NCBI RefSeq assembly: GCF_014196845.1
Contig: NZ_JACIEM010000004.1
Coordinates: 496,001 to 560,000, forward strand
DNA: 64,000 nt
Direction: 5' to 3'
From: Aurantimonas endophytica
Lineage (GTDB): Bacteria > Pseudomonadota > Alphaproteobacteria > Rhizobiales > Rhizobiaceae
Below, one piece after another: positions 47,784-56,234 of this stretch. The notes under the pieces are model-generated. The model had not been told where the DNA came from and made no database searches. It was given only the letters and a program-made list of their open reading frames with translations. Made by a program: the position numbers and the translations under genes. Every line of letters starts with the position of its first letter. Positions within the stretch are counted from its first letter, which is position 1.

Positions 47784-48044
47784 TCAATCGCGCTTCGGCG
47801 ACCCCGGCTCGTCGTCGCCCGCCTCCGCCGGCCGCGTCGCGTCATCCGCCGCCCGCGGCGCATCCGGGTCGTAGGTGATGAAGAACATCCAGATCCCCCA
47901 CGCCGCGATCCCCGCGGTGAGGACGCCCCAGATCGGCTCGTCGTTGACCCATTCCAGCACCGACCAGCCGATCACCACGGCGACGATCGTGATCCGGACC
48001 CAGAGCGGCCGGTAGAACGGGTGCTGGGCTTCCTTCGAGGCCAT
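47784..48044 (-). CDS. DUF3329-type small membrane protein
   Basis: An 86-residue protein with two predicted helices (VRITIVAVVIGWSVLEWV and PIWGVLTAGIAAWGIWMFFI) and an acidic, hydrophilic C-terminal tail (DDATRPAEAGDDEPGSPKRD). The N-terminus KEAQHPFYRPLWVRI matches DUF3329 proteins of Hyphomicrobiales, whose function is unknown. It lies 58 bp downstream of the SDR gene on the same strand. Confidence 0.75.
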   Translation of the reverse strand: MASKEAQHPFYRPLWVRITIVAVVIGWSVLEWVNDEPIWGVLTAGIAAWGIWMFFITYDPDAPRAADDATRPAEAGDDEPGSPKRD

Positions 48045-48102
48045 GGCGGCTCCTTGAGCTATGGGCCGGCGGCCGGATCGGCAGGAGCCGATCCGCGGAC
48101 GG

Positions 48103-48891
48103 TCAGACCGAGCGGACGGCGCCGCCGTCGCAGCGCACCACCGAGCCGGTGATGTAGCTCGCCGGGCCCGAGACCAGGAAGGCGGCGACGGCGGCGAATT
48201 CCTTGACGTCGCCGTAGCGCTTGGCCGGGATCGCCGCGAGCGCGGCGTCGCGGACCTCCGCCACCGACTTTCCGGTCTTCTTCGAATTGGCGTCGTCGAG
48301 CTCGTCGGTGCGCTCGGTGTGGATGCGCCCCGGCAGCAGCATGTTGACAGAGACGCCGTCGGCCGCGACCTCGTTGGCCAGCGATTTCGACCAGCCGACC
48401 AGCGCCGAGCGCAGCGTGTTCGACAGAGCGAGGTTGGGAATCGGCTGGACGACGCCGGAGGAGGCGACGGTGAGGATGCGGCCCCAGCCAGCCTCACGCA
48501 TGGACGGCAGGACGCGGTTGGTGAGGTCGATGACCTGGTGCACCATCATCTGGAACTGGGCGTCGAGCACGCTGACATCCATGCCGATGGCGCCGCCGGG
48601 AGGCGGCCCGCCGGTGTTGTTGACCAGGATGTCGATGCCGCCGAGCTTGTCGAGCGCCGCCTGGTGCAGCATCGCCGCGAAGTCCGGCGCGGCGAGGTCG
48701 GCGGTGACGTAGTCGGCCTTGCCGGCGCCCCTCGCGTTGATCGCTTCGCAATTGGCCGCGAGCTTCTCGCTGCTGCGCCCGCAGAGGAGGACATTCGCGC
48801 CTTCCGCCGCCAGAGCCTCGGCGATGCCCTGCCCGAGGCCGCGGGAGGAGGCGAGGACGAGGGCGCGCTTGCCGGTGAGACCAAGATCCAT
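48103..48891 (-). CDS. Atypical SDR family protein, YxxxK replaced
   Basis: A 262-residue short-chain dehydrogenase-like protein. The nucleotide site is a variant (LASSRGLGQG, residues 13-22) and NNTGG replaces NNAG. Ser144/145 is present, but the catalytic Tyr-x-x-x-Lys aligns with Ser157-Asn-Thr-Leu-Arg161 (ALSNTLRSALVGWSK). This S-N-x-x-R form defines a known subgroup often annotated as 3-oxoacyl-ACP reductase, in which normal SDR chemistry is doubtful. The ATG at 48891 begins MDLGLTGKRALVL. Its neighbours do not indicate a pathway. Confidence 0.85.
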   Translation of the reverse strand: MDLGLTGKRALVLASSRGLGQGIAEALAAEGANVLLCGRSSEKLAANCEAINARGAGKADYVTADLAAPDFAAMLHQAALDKLGGIDILVNNTGGPPPGGAIGMDVSVLDAQFQMMVHQVIDLTNRVLPSMREAGWGRILTVASSGVVQPIPNLALSNTLRSALVGWSKSLANEVAADGVSVNMLLPGRIHTERTDELDDANSKKTGKSVAEVRDAALAAIPAKRYGDVKEFAAVAAFLVSGPASYITGSVVRCDGGAVRSV

Positions 48892-49090
48892 GGCGGAGCC
48901 TTTCTGTTTCCTGTCGACGTGGCGGCGCAAGGCCGCCCGGCGTCGGGCAGGCCCTCGGGTACAGGCCATCAGCTGTCAGGGCAACCCGGCGCCCGCTTCG
49001 ACCAAGGTGCGCAGGCGTAGCGCCAAGGGTGCAGGGTGCCGGGGCAGAGCCAAAGGTCCCGTCCCGGCGGCAAGGGCCAGGCGGCCGACG

Positions 49091-51880
49091 CTACTCGGCC
49101 GCCTCGACCTGCGGCAAAGTCGCGATGCGAGCGGCGCAGTACTTGAACTCGGGGATCTTCCCGAAGGGGTCGAGCATCGGGTTGGTCAGCCGGTTCGCCG
49201 GGCTCTCGTTGAAGCAGAACGGCATGAACACCATGCCGTCGGCAACCTCGCGATCCGCCCTGAGGATCGCCTCGACCGTGCCGCGGCGGGTCTCGACGGC
49301 TATCATGTCGCCCTGCCGGAGGCCGCGGCGACCGATCTCGCGCGGGTTCATCGCGGCAATGCCCTGCGGCTCGATGGCGTCGAGGACACCGGCCCGCCGC
49401 GTCATCGCGCCGGTGTGCCAGTGTTCGAGCAGTCGGCCGGTGGTCAGCACCAGCGGGTATTCCTCGTCGGGTACCTCGTCCGGCGGCAGCAGATCGGCGG
49501 GGACGATGAGGCCCCGCCCGTCCTCGGTCGGGAAGCTGGTCGTGAAGATGATCTCGTTGCCCGGCACGTCCGGCCCGTCGGCGGGGTAGATGACGGATTC
49601 CTCCCGCTCCACGCGCTCCCAGGAAATGTGCTTCAGCGACGGCATCACCGACGCCATCTCGGTGTAGACCTCCGAGACGTGGCCATAGTTCCAGTCCAGC
49701 CCGAGACGCTGGGCGAGCTCGACGATCAGCTCCCAGTCCTGCCGGGCATCGCCCGGCAGATCCAGCGCCGGCCGGCCGATCTGCACCTGCCGGTTGGTGT
49801 TGGTGAAGGTGCCGAGCTTCTCGGCATGGGCCGAAGCCGGCAGCACCACGTCGGCATGCCAGGCGGTCTCGGTCAGGAAGATGTCCTGCACGACGAGATG
49901 CTCGAGCTTCGCCAGGGCGTCGCGGGCGTGGATCTGGTCGGGATCCGACATCGCCGGGTTCTCGCCCATGACGTACATGCCCTTGATCTCGCCGTCATGG
50001 ATCGCGTCGATGATCTCGACGACGGTGAGGCCGCGCTTCGGATCGAGGGTCTGCCCCCAGAAATTCTCGTAGCTCGCGCGGATGTCGACGTTCTCGACCG
50101 ACTTGTAGTCGGGGTAGTACATCGGGATCAGCCCGGCGTCTGAGGCGCCCTGGACGTTGTTCTGGCCGCGCAGCGGGTGGAGACCGGTGCCCGGCCGGCC
50201 GATATGGCCGGTGATCAGGGCGAGCGCGATCAGGCAGCGGGAATTGTCGGTACCGTGGGTGTGCTGCGAGATGCCCATGCCCCAGAAGATGATCGAGCGC
50301 TCCGCCGTCGCATAGGTGCGCGCGACGTCGCGCAGCATCTCGGCCGGGATGCCGCAGACCTCGGCCATCGCCTCCGGCGTGAAGTCCTTCACCTTCTCGC
50401 GCAGCGCCTCGAAGCCGGCGACGTTGGCCTGGATGTACTGCTCGTCATAGAGCTTCTCCTCGATGATCACGTTGATCATCGCGTTCAGCATGGCGACGTC
50501 GCTGCCGGCGCGGAAGCGCAGCGAGTGAGTCGCGTGGCGCATCAGGTCCTGGCCGCGCGGATCGATGACGATCAGCTTCTTGCCCCGCTTGGCGGCCTGC
50601 TTGAAATAGGTCGCGGCGACCGGGTGGTTGGTGGTCGGGCGGGCGCCGATGACGACGATGCAGTCCGCCTTCATCGCGTCGTTGAACGGCGCCGAGACGG
50701 CGCCCGATCCGACACCTTCCATCAGCGCAGCGACGGACGAGGCATGGCAGAGCCTCGTGCAATGGTCGACATTGTTGGTGTCGAAGCCCTGGCGGACCAG
50801 CTTCTGGAACAGATAGGCCTCCTCGTTGGAGCCCTTGGCCGAGCCGAAGCCCGCCAGCGCCTGGCCGCCGTCGCGATCGAGGATCGACTTCAGCCCGCCG
50901 GCGGCGCGCGCCATCGCCTCTTCCCACGTCGCTTCGCGGAAGATCGTCAGCGGATCGACGCCACGCATGTCGAGATCGCCGGTCTTCGGCGCGTCGTCGC
51001 GGCGGATCAGCGGCCTGGTCAGACGCTCCGGCGACATGGCGTAGTCGAAGCCGAAGCGGCCCTTGACGCAGAGCCGGTTTTCGTTGGCGTAGCCGTCTCG
51101 CCCGTCGACCTGGACGATGCGGTTGTCCTTGACCGCGACCTTGGTCTGGCAGCCGACGCCGCAGAAGGGGCAGACGCTGTCGACCACCTTGTCGAATTCC
51201 TGGACGGCGCGGTGCGTGCGCGTCTCGTCCATCAGCGACTTCTCGTACAGCGCGCCGGTCGGGCAGGCCTGGACGCACTCGCCGCAGGTGACGCAGGTCG
51301 ACAGGCCCATCGGGTCGTGGATGTCGAAAACCGGCACCGTGCGGTTGCCGCGCTGCGCCATGCCGATCACGTCGTTGACCTGCACTTCGCGGCAGGCCCG
51401 CACGCAGGCGCCGCAGGCGATGCAGGCATCCATGTTGACGGCGATCGCCGGATTGGAGATGTCGAACTCGGCCTCGACATGCTCGCCGGCGAATTTCGAG
51501 GCGTAGCGGCTGCCCGAGACGCCCATCGAGGATGCCCACTGCCAGAACATCGACTGGTTGTCCGGCCCGTCCTCGCGGGCGCGCATGTTGCTGGCGAGGA
51601 GCTCGACCACCATCTCGCGCGACTTCACGGCGCGTTCGGTATCGGTGCGGACGACCATGCCCTCGGCGGGCTTGCGGATGCAGGAAGCCGCCAGCACGCG
51701 CTCGCCGTCGACCTCCACCATGCAGGCGCGGCAATTGCCGTCGGGCCGGTAGCCCGGCATGTCGACATGGCAGAGATGCGGGATCCTCGTTCCCTCGCGC
51801 TTGGCGACGTCCCAGATCGTCTCGGTCTCGCCGGCCGCCACGGACTTGCCGTCGAGGGTGAAATTGATCGTGCTCGTCAT
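49091..51880 (-). CDS. NAD-dependent formate dehydrogenase, catalytic alpha subunit
   Basis: A 929-residue molybdopterin (Mo or W bis-MGD) enzyme oxidising formate to CO2. In order: a [2Fe-2S] ferredoxin domain (CHVDMPGYRPDGNCRACMVE), a His-Cys region, two [4Fe-4S] motifs (CIACGACVRACRE; CVTCGECVQACPTGAL), a further CPFCGVGC cluster, then the catalytic domain. DHCTRLCHASSVA contains the active-site Cys that replaces selenocysteine. The architecture matches Fdh1A of Methylobacterium extorquens, a W enzyme, and FdsA. The ATG at 51880 overlaps the beta-subunit stop by four bases. No fdhD, fdsC or fdsD gene is nearby. Confidence 0.95.
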   Translation of the reverse strand: MTSTINFTLDGKSVAAGETETIWDVAKREGTRIPHLCHVDMPGYRPDGNCRACMVEVDGERVLAASCIRKPAEGMVVRTDTERAVKSREMVVELLASNMRAREDGPDNQSMFWQWASSMGVSGSRYASKFAGEHVEAEFDISNPAIAVNMDACIACGACVRACREVQVNDVIGMAQRGNRTVPVFDIHDPMGLSTCVTCGECVQACPTGALYEKSLMDETRTHRAVQEFDKVVDSVCPFCGVGCQTKVAVKDNRIVQVDGRDGYANENRLCVKGRFGFDYAMSPERLTRPLIRRDDAPKTGDLDMRGVDPLTIFREATWEEAMARAAGGLKSILDRDGGQALAGFGSAKGSNEEAYLFQKLVRQGFDTNNVDHCTRLCHASSVAALMEGVGSGAVSAPFNDAMKADCIVVIGARPTTNHPVAATYFKQAAKRGKKLIVIDPRGQDLMRHATHSLRFRAGSDVAMLNAMINVIIEEKLYDEQYIQANVAGFEALREKVKDFTPEAMAEVCGIPAEMLRDVARTYATAERSIIFWGMGISQHTHGTDNSRCLIALALITGHIGRPGTGLHPLRGQNNVQGASDAGLIPMYYPDYKSVENVDIRASYENFWGQTLDPKRGLTVVEIIDAIHDGEIKGMYVMGENPAMSDPDQIHARDALAKLEHLVVQDIFLTETAWHADVVLPASAHAEKLGTFTNTNRQVQIGRPALDLPGDARQDWELIVELAQRLGLDWNYGHVSEVYTEMASVMPSLKHISWERVEREESVIYPADGPDVPGNEIIFTTSFPTEDGRGLIVPADLLPPDEVPDEEYPLVLTTGRLLEHWHTGAMTRRAGVLDAIEPQGIAAMNPREIGRRGLRQGDMIAVETRRGTVEAILRADREVADGMVFMPFCFNESPANRLTNPMLDPFGKIPEFKYCAARIATLPQVEAAE

Positions 51881-53556
51881 CGTGACAGCTCCTCGCGGAA
51901 ATGCGTCAGAAGATGGTTCACCGGATTGGGTGCCGCCTGGCCGAGGCCGCAGATCGATGCATCGCGCAGCACGGTCTCCAGGTCCCTGATGGCCGCTTCG
52001 TCCAGCGTTCCCTTGGTCTCCAGCAGCGTCACCAGCTTGCCGGTGCCTTCGCGGCAGGGCGTGCACTGGCCGCAACTCTCATGCTCGAAGAACTTGAGCA
52101 GATTGAGGGCCGCATCCTTGATATTGTCTTTGTCGGAGAAGACGACAACGGCGTGCGACCCGACGAAGGCTCCCTGCAGCGCCAGCTCGCCGCCGAAATC
52201 GAGCGGGATGTCGCCCATCGATGCCGGCAGGATGCCGCCGGACGCACCGCCCGGCAGATACGCCTTGAACGTGTCGCCCTCGGTCATGCCGCCGCAATAG
52301 TCCTCGATCAGCTGGCGCACGGTCACGCCGGCCGGCGCCAGCTTGACCCCGGGATCGCGCACCCGTCCGGAGACGGACCACGAGCGGATGCCGGGATGGC
52401 CCGGGCTGCCGAGGTTGGCAAACCAGTCGGCCCCCTTCTCGACGATGTCGCGCAGCCACCAGAGCGTCTCGACATTGTGGTTGAGCGTCGGGCGGCCGAA
52501 CAGGCCGATCTGGGCGATGTAGGGCGGGCGGTGGCGCGGCAGGCCGCGCTTGCCCTCGATGCTCTCCAGCATCGCGCTTTCCTCGCCGCAGATATAGGCG
52601 CCGGCGCCGCGGCGCAGCTCGATGAAGCCGGGCGGGGTGATCCCCGCCGCCTCCAGGGCCGCGATCTCCGTCCGCAGGATCTGCAGCACGGCGGGGTATT
52701 CGTCGCGCATGTAGAAATAGATGCGCTCGGCCTCGACGGCGAAGGCGGCGATCAGCGCGCCTTCCAGCGTCCGGTGCGGGTCGCTTTCGAGATAATAGCG
52801 ATCCTTGAACGTGCCGGGCTCGCCCTCGTCGCCGTTGATCGACATCAGCCGCGGTGCCGGATAGGAGCGCACGAAGCTCCATTTCTTGCCCGCCGGAAAG
52901 CCCGCGCCGCCGAGGCCTCGCAGGCCGGCGTTCTGCATCGTCTCCATCAGCGCTTCGATGCTGATCGTGCCGTCCCGGACCGTCTGGAGCAGCTTGTAGC
53001 CGCCCCCCGAAAGGTAGGTGAGAAGGTCGTTGTAGGCGGGGACGCGCACTTCCGTCTCGCCGGTGGCGGCCATGCCGACCAGGCCGTCGCTGGTAGCGTG
53101 GTCGACCTCACGGTCGCCGATGCGGGCGGCGGGCGCGGCGGCGCAGCGGCCCATGCAGGGGGCCCGGACCACGCGGATGGCGGAAGGATCGACCGCGCCG
53201 GAGAGTTCGCCGAGCAGGGACTCGGCGCCGGCCAGCATGCAGCTGATCGAATCGCAGACGCGGATGGTCAGCGGCGCCGGTTTCGGCTCGCCTTCACGGA
53301 CGACGTCGAAATGGTCGTAGAAGGAAGCGACCTCGTAGACTTCGGCCTGCGACAGCCGCATGTCTTCCGCCAGGGCGCGCAGATGCGCCGCCGACAGGCA
53401 GCCATAGCGGTCCTGGATCAGATGGAGGAACTCTATGAGGAGGTCCCGTCGCCGTTCGGCGGGACCCAGTAGTTCTCGAACCTCCGCCAGAGCGGTCTCG
53501 TCGAGGTCACGCCCCTTGGGCCCACGATCGCGGGGCCGCCGGTCCTGCAACGCCAT
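51877..53556 (-). CDS. Formate dehydrogenase beta subunit, NuoE-NuoF fusion
   Basis: A 559-residue diaphorase subunit. The N-terminal about 150 residues are NuoE-like, with the [2Fe-2S] ligands in VCDSISCMLAG and RAPCMGRCAAAPA. The rest is NuoF-like: GLGGAGFPAGKKWSF (NADH site), GDEGEPGTFKDRYYL, RRGAGAYICGEESAMLESIE (FMN site) and ESCGQCTPCREGTGKL ([4Fe-4S]). It passes electrons from the alpha subunit to NAD. The fusion is the Methylobacterium Fdh1B arrangement; in FdsGB the parts are separate genes. The ATG at 53556 has AAGGAG upstream. It is the first gene of the two-gene operon. Confidence 0.95.
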   Translation of the reverse strand: MALQDRRPRDRGPKGRDLDETALAEVRELLGPAERRRDLLIEFLHLIQDRYGCLSAAHLRALAEDMRLSQAEVYEVASFYDHFDVVREGEPKPAPLTIRVCDSISCMLAGAESLLGELSGAVDPSAIRVVRAPCMGRCAAAPAARIGDREVDHATSDGLVGMAATGETEVRVPAYNDLLTYLSGGGYKLLQTVRDGTISIEALMETMQNAGLRGLGGAGFPAGKKWSFVRSYPAPRLMSINGDEGEPGTFKDRYYLESDPHRTLEGALIAAFAVEAERIYFYMRDEYPAVLQILRTEIAALEAAGITPPGFIELRRGAGAYICGEESAMLESIEGKRGLPRHRPPYIAQIGLFGRPTLNHNVETLWWLRDIVEKGADWFANLGSPGHPGIRSWSVSGRVRDPGVKLAPAGVTVRQLIEDYCGGMTEGDTFKAYLPGGASGGILPASMGDIPLDFGGELALQGAFVGSHAVVVFSDKDNIKDAALNLLKFFEHESCGQCTPCREGTGKLVTLLETKGTLDEAAIRDLETVLRDASICGLGQAAPNPVNHLLTHFREELSR

Positions 53557-53886
53557 TCCTGCTCCTTCTACGGCGCCCACCGTATCGGCTCCCCCGCATA
53601 ACGCGTTGGCATTGAACGCGGCAATCAAAAAACACGCCGGCGGTCACCGGATCGAGACGAGCGGCGGCCAGCGTCACCGCAATGCCGCGTCGCGACGGCC
53701 GCGGCGCCGCCGGGAACTTGGCCCTCGCATGCGGCTCCGCCCTGTCAGGGAGCGGGGGTTCGCCGCGTTCATCAGGCGTTCAGTTGCAAAATCTTAACTA
53801 TGGGCAAGCCGGTCGTGCCCGGCGTGACGATGTTTCAGCTGATGGAGCAGTAAGCGCGGGGCACCCAACGGATCGAAGGGATGGCG
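53557..53886. other. Spacer between formate dehydrogenase and small ORF
   Basis: About 330 bp between divergent genes. It must hold the formate dehydrogenase promoter on the minus strand. I see no clear -35/-10 pair, no strong dyad and no conserved RNA. A short locally AT-rich stretch (TTGCAAAATCTTAACTATG at about 53784) lies about 100 bp before the small plus-strand gene. Confidence 0.4.
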
Positions 53887-54078
53887 ATGATGGCGACAGA
53901 ACGAAAGGGCAGGAACGAGCACGACGAATGCGTCGGCCGTTCCGACTTCGTCCTGCGGAGCGACGTCCAGAAAGCGTTGGCTGCGGGCTTCTCGCGTGAG
54001 GACGTCGCCTACATGCTGGCGCTGCCGAATCCGGAGCAATGGGAAGACCATTGCTCGCCGGTCGATCTGCAGGGGTGA
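53887..54078 (+). CDS. Hypothetical 63-residue protein
   Basis: A short protein, MMATERKGRNEHDECVGRSD then FVLRSDVQKALAAGFSREDV, ending LPNPEQWEDHCSPVDLQG. It is hydrophilic with one probable amphipathic helix and two Cys. GAAGGG lies six bases before the ATG at 53887; ATGs at 53881 and 53890 are alternatives. No known domain is recognised. Base composition is like its neighbours, and spacing to the ClC gene is about 200 bp. Confidence 0.45.
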   Translation: MMATERKGRNEHDECVGRSDFVLRSDVQKALAAGFSREDVAYMLALPNPEQWEDHCSPVDLQG

Positions 54079-54282
54079 GCGACGAGCCTTCGAGCCGCGG
54101 TCGCAGCCGGCGGTCAGTCGGGAGGCTTTCGATAGCGCGGGACCTTTCCCGGCCGACGCGCCAGGCATAGGAGCCGGACCGCCTTACGGGGCAGCGGCCC
54201 TGCGCGGTCATCAACTGACCGATGGACGAACGCGGCCGCGGTGGGCATAGAAAGCCGGGACGTGCAGCCGGAGAATGCCCGA

Positions 54283-56052
54283 ATGTCGTGGGACGCGTCG
54301 CGTGCGGGCAGAGCCTGGCGCTTCCTCAAGGCCTCGATCCAGCGGCGGGCGGTCCTTCTCGTCCCGATCGCGGCCCTGATCGGCATCGTCGCCGGCGCGG
54401 TGGTCGCCGGCATGACCTTCGCGACGAGGGAGCTCCATCGGCTGCTGTTCGCCGTCCCGGAGGGCGAACGCCTTTCGGCGCAGGCGGCGCTGCTCGATCC
54501 GCGCATGGCGCTCGTGCCGGCCCTGGGCGGCATCCTGATCGGCCTGTCGATCTTCTTCGCCCGCCGCTTTCGCGCCCGTCCCCCCGTCGACCCGATCGAG
54601 GCGAACGCCCTGCATGGCGGCCGGATGTCGTTCCGCGAAAGCGTCATCCTTGCCGCCCAGACGATGATTTCGAACGGATTCGGCGCGTCGGTCGGGCTCG
54701 AGGCCGGCTACACGCAGATCTCGGCCGCGGTCGCCTCCTGGGCGGGGCGAGTCCTGGAGCTGCGGCGCGGGGACGTGCGCATCCTGGTGGCGAGCGGCGC
54801 GGCGGGTGCCGTGGCGGCGGCGTTCGACGCACCGCTCACCGGCGCCTTCTACGCGTTCGAACTGATCCTCGGCACCTACACGATCGCTGCCGTGGCACCG
54901 ATGATGGCGGCGGCGCTTGCCGCGACGCTGACGGCCGACTGGCTCGGGGCGGTCCAGTTCTCGATCACCATTGGCGCGGTCGAGGCGCTGGAGGCGGCGG
55001 ACTATGTGCCGTTCCTGCTGCTCGGCCTCGTCGGCGGCGGCGTGGCGATCCTGCTGATGCGGCTGGTGACGCTGGTGGATTCCCTGTTCAACAAGACCGG
55101 CCTGCGGACCGAGTTCCGGCCGCTGCTGGGTGGGCTTGGGGTCGGCGCGCTGGCCCTGGTCACGCCGCAGGTCCTGTCGAGCGGCAATGGTGCCCTGTAT
55201 TTCGATCTCACCAGGGATCCGGCTCTCGGGATGATCTTCGGCGTGCTCGTCCTGAAGATCATGGCCGCCGCCATCTCGCTCGGCAGCGGGTTTCGCGGTG
55301 GCCTGTTCTTCGCCTCGCTCTTCGTGGGCGGATTGCTCGGAACACTGTTCGCGGCCCTGGTCGCTTTCGTCGCGCCGTCGGTCGCGGCCGGTCCCATCGA
55401 GACGGCTTTGGTCGGCATGACGGCTGTGGCGACGGGCGTCGTCGGCGGGCCGCTGACCATGACGTTCCTCGCGCTCGAGGTCAGCGGCGACCTGGCGCTG
55501 GCCGGCGGCGTGCTCGCGGCCGCCATCGTCGCCTCGGTGCTGGTGCGCGAGACGTTCGGCTACTCGTTCTCGACCTGGCGGCTGCATCTGCGCGGCGAGA
55601 CGATCCGCAGCGCGCAGGATGTCGGCTGGATACGCTCGCTGACGGTCGCCTCGATGATGCGCACCGACGTGAAGACCGTGCCGGTGAACACGACCATCGC
55701 CGAGCTGAAGGAGGCGTTTCCGCTCGGCTCCACGTCGCGCGTCGTGGCGGTCGACGAGGAGGGGAAATATGCCGGAATACTTCTTCTCGCGGAGGCCTAT
55801 GGCGAGCGCGAGGAGCCGGAGGCCGACAGCCGCACCGATATCGGGGGGCTGCTCAAGTTCAGTGACGAATGGCTGTCGCCGGCGATGAATGCCCGGACCG
55901 CGGCCGGGTCGTTCCAGCGGGCCAAGGCGGAGGAACTGGCGGTGCTCGACCGCGAGAATCAGGTCGTCGGGCTGCTGACCGAGGGCTATCTGCTTCGCCG
56001 CTATGCGGAGGAGCTGGAAAAGGTGCGGCGGGACCTGTCCGGCGAGCGGTGA
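54283..56052 (+). CDS. ClC-family chloride channel/antiporter with CBS domains
   Basis: A 589-residue membrane protein. MISNGFGASVGLEAGYTQIS (129-148) is the first selectivity-filter region with Glu140 at the place of the gating glutamate, suggesting a Cl-/H+ antiporter. SLGSGFRGGLFFASLFVGGL is the second filter motif. Residues from about 455 form a CBS pair (VASMMRTDVKTVPVNTTIAE and VLDRENQVVGLLTEGYLLRR). The ATG at 54283 has GGAG nine bases upstream; a GTG at 54241 would add 14 residues. It may serve acid or ionic stress. Confidence 0.92.
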   Translation: MSWDASRAGRAWRFLKASIQRRAVLLVPIAALIGIVAGAVVAGMTFATRELHRLLFAVPEGERLSAQAALLDPRMALVPALGGILIGLSIFFARRFRARPPVDPIEANALHGGRMSFRESVILAAQTMISNGFGASVGLEAGYTQISAAVASWAGRVLELRRGDVRILVASGAAGAVAAAFDAPLTGAFYAFELILGTYTIAAVAPMMAAALAATLTADWLGAVQFSITIGAVEALEAADYVPFLLLGLVGGGVAILLMRLVTLVDSLFNKTGLRTEFRPLLGGLGVGALALVTPQVLSSGNGALYFDLTRDPALGMIFGVLVLKIMAAAISLGSGFRGGLFFASLFVGGLLGTLFAALVAFVAPSVAAGPIETALVGMTAVATGVVGGPLTMTFLALEVSGDLALAGGVLAAAIVASVLVRETFGYSFSTWRLHLRGETIRSAQDVGWIRSLTVASMMRTDVKTVPVNTTIAELKEAFPLGSTSRVVAVDEEGKYAGILLLAEAYGEREEPEADSRTDIGGLLKFSDEWLSPAMNARTAAGSFQRAKAEELAVLDRENQVVGLLTEGYLLRRYAEELEKVRRDLSGER

Positions 56053-56234
56053 GCGTCGCTATCCTGCCGATCTGGCCAAGGCGTCCGGCAGGCGATCTCG
56101 GCGCCACCGACGCGGCGACGACGGCCGTCGGACCAGCGTATCCGACGGGGCGGGTTGCGTAGCCGGCACGGTTTTCTTTACGCTCGCGCGAGCGATCGAG
56201 AACCTTCCCCAACATCAGTCCTGGGCAATTCAGC

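Noticed and set aside
50177-52300. Long open frame opposite the formate dehydrogenase genes
   Set aside because: It is antisense to conserved cluster-binding motifs and has no domain of its own.
53800-53853. 17-codon frame MGKPVVPGVTMFQLMEQ
   Set aside because: No Shine-Dalgarno and no sign of coding selection; too short to support.
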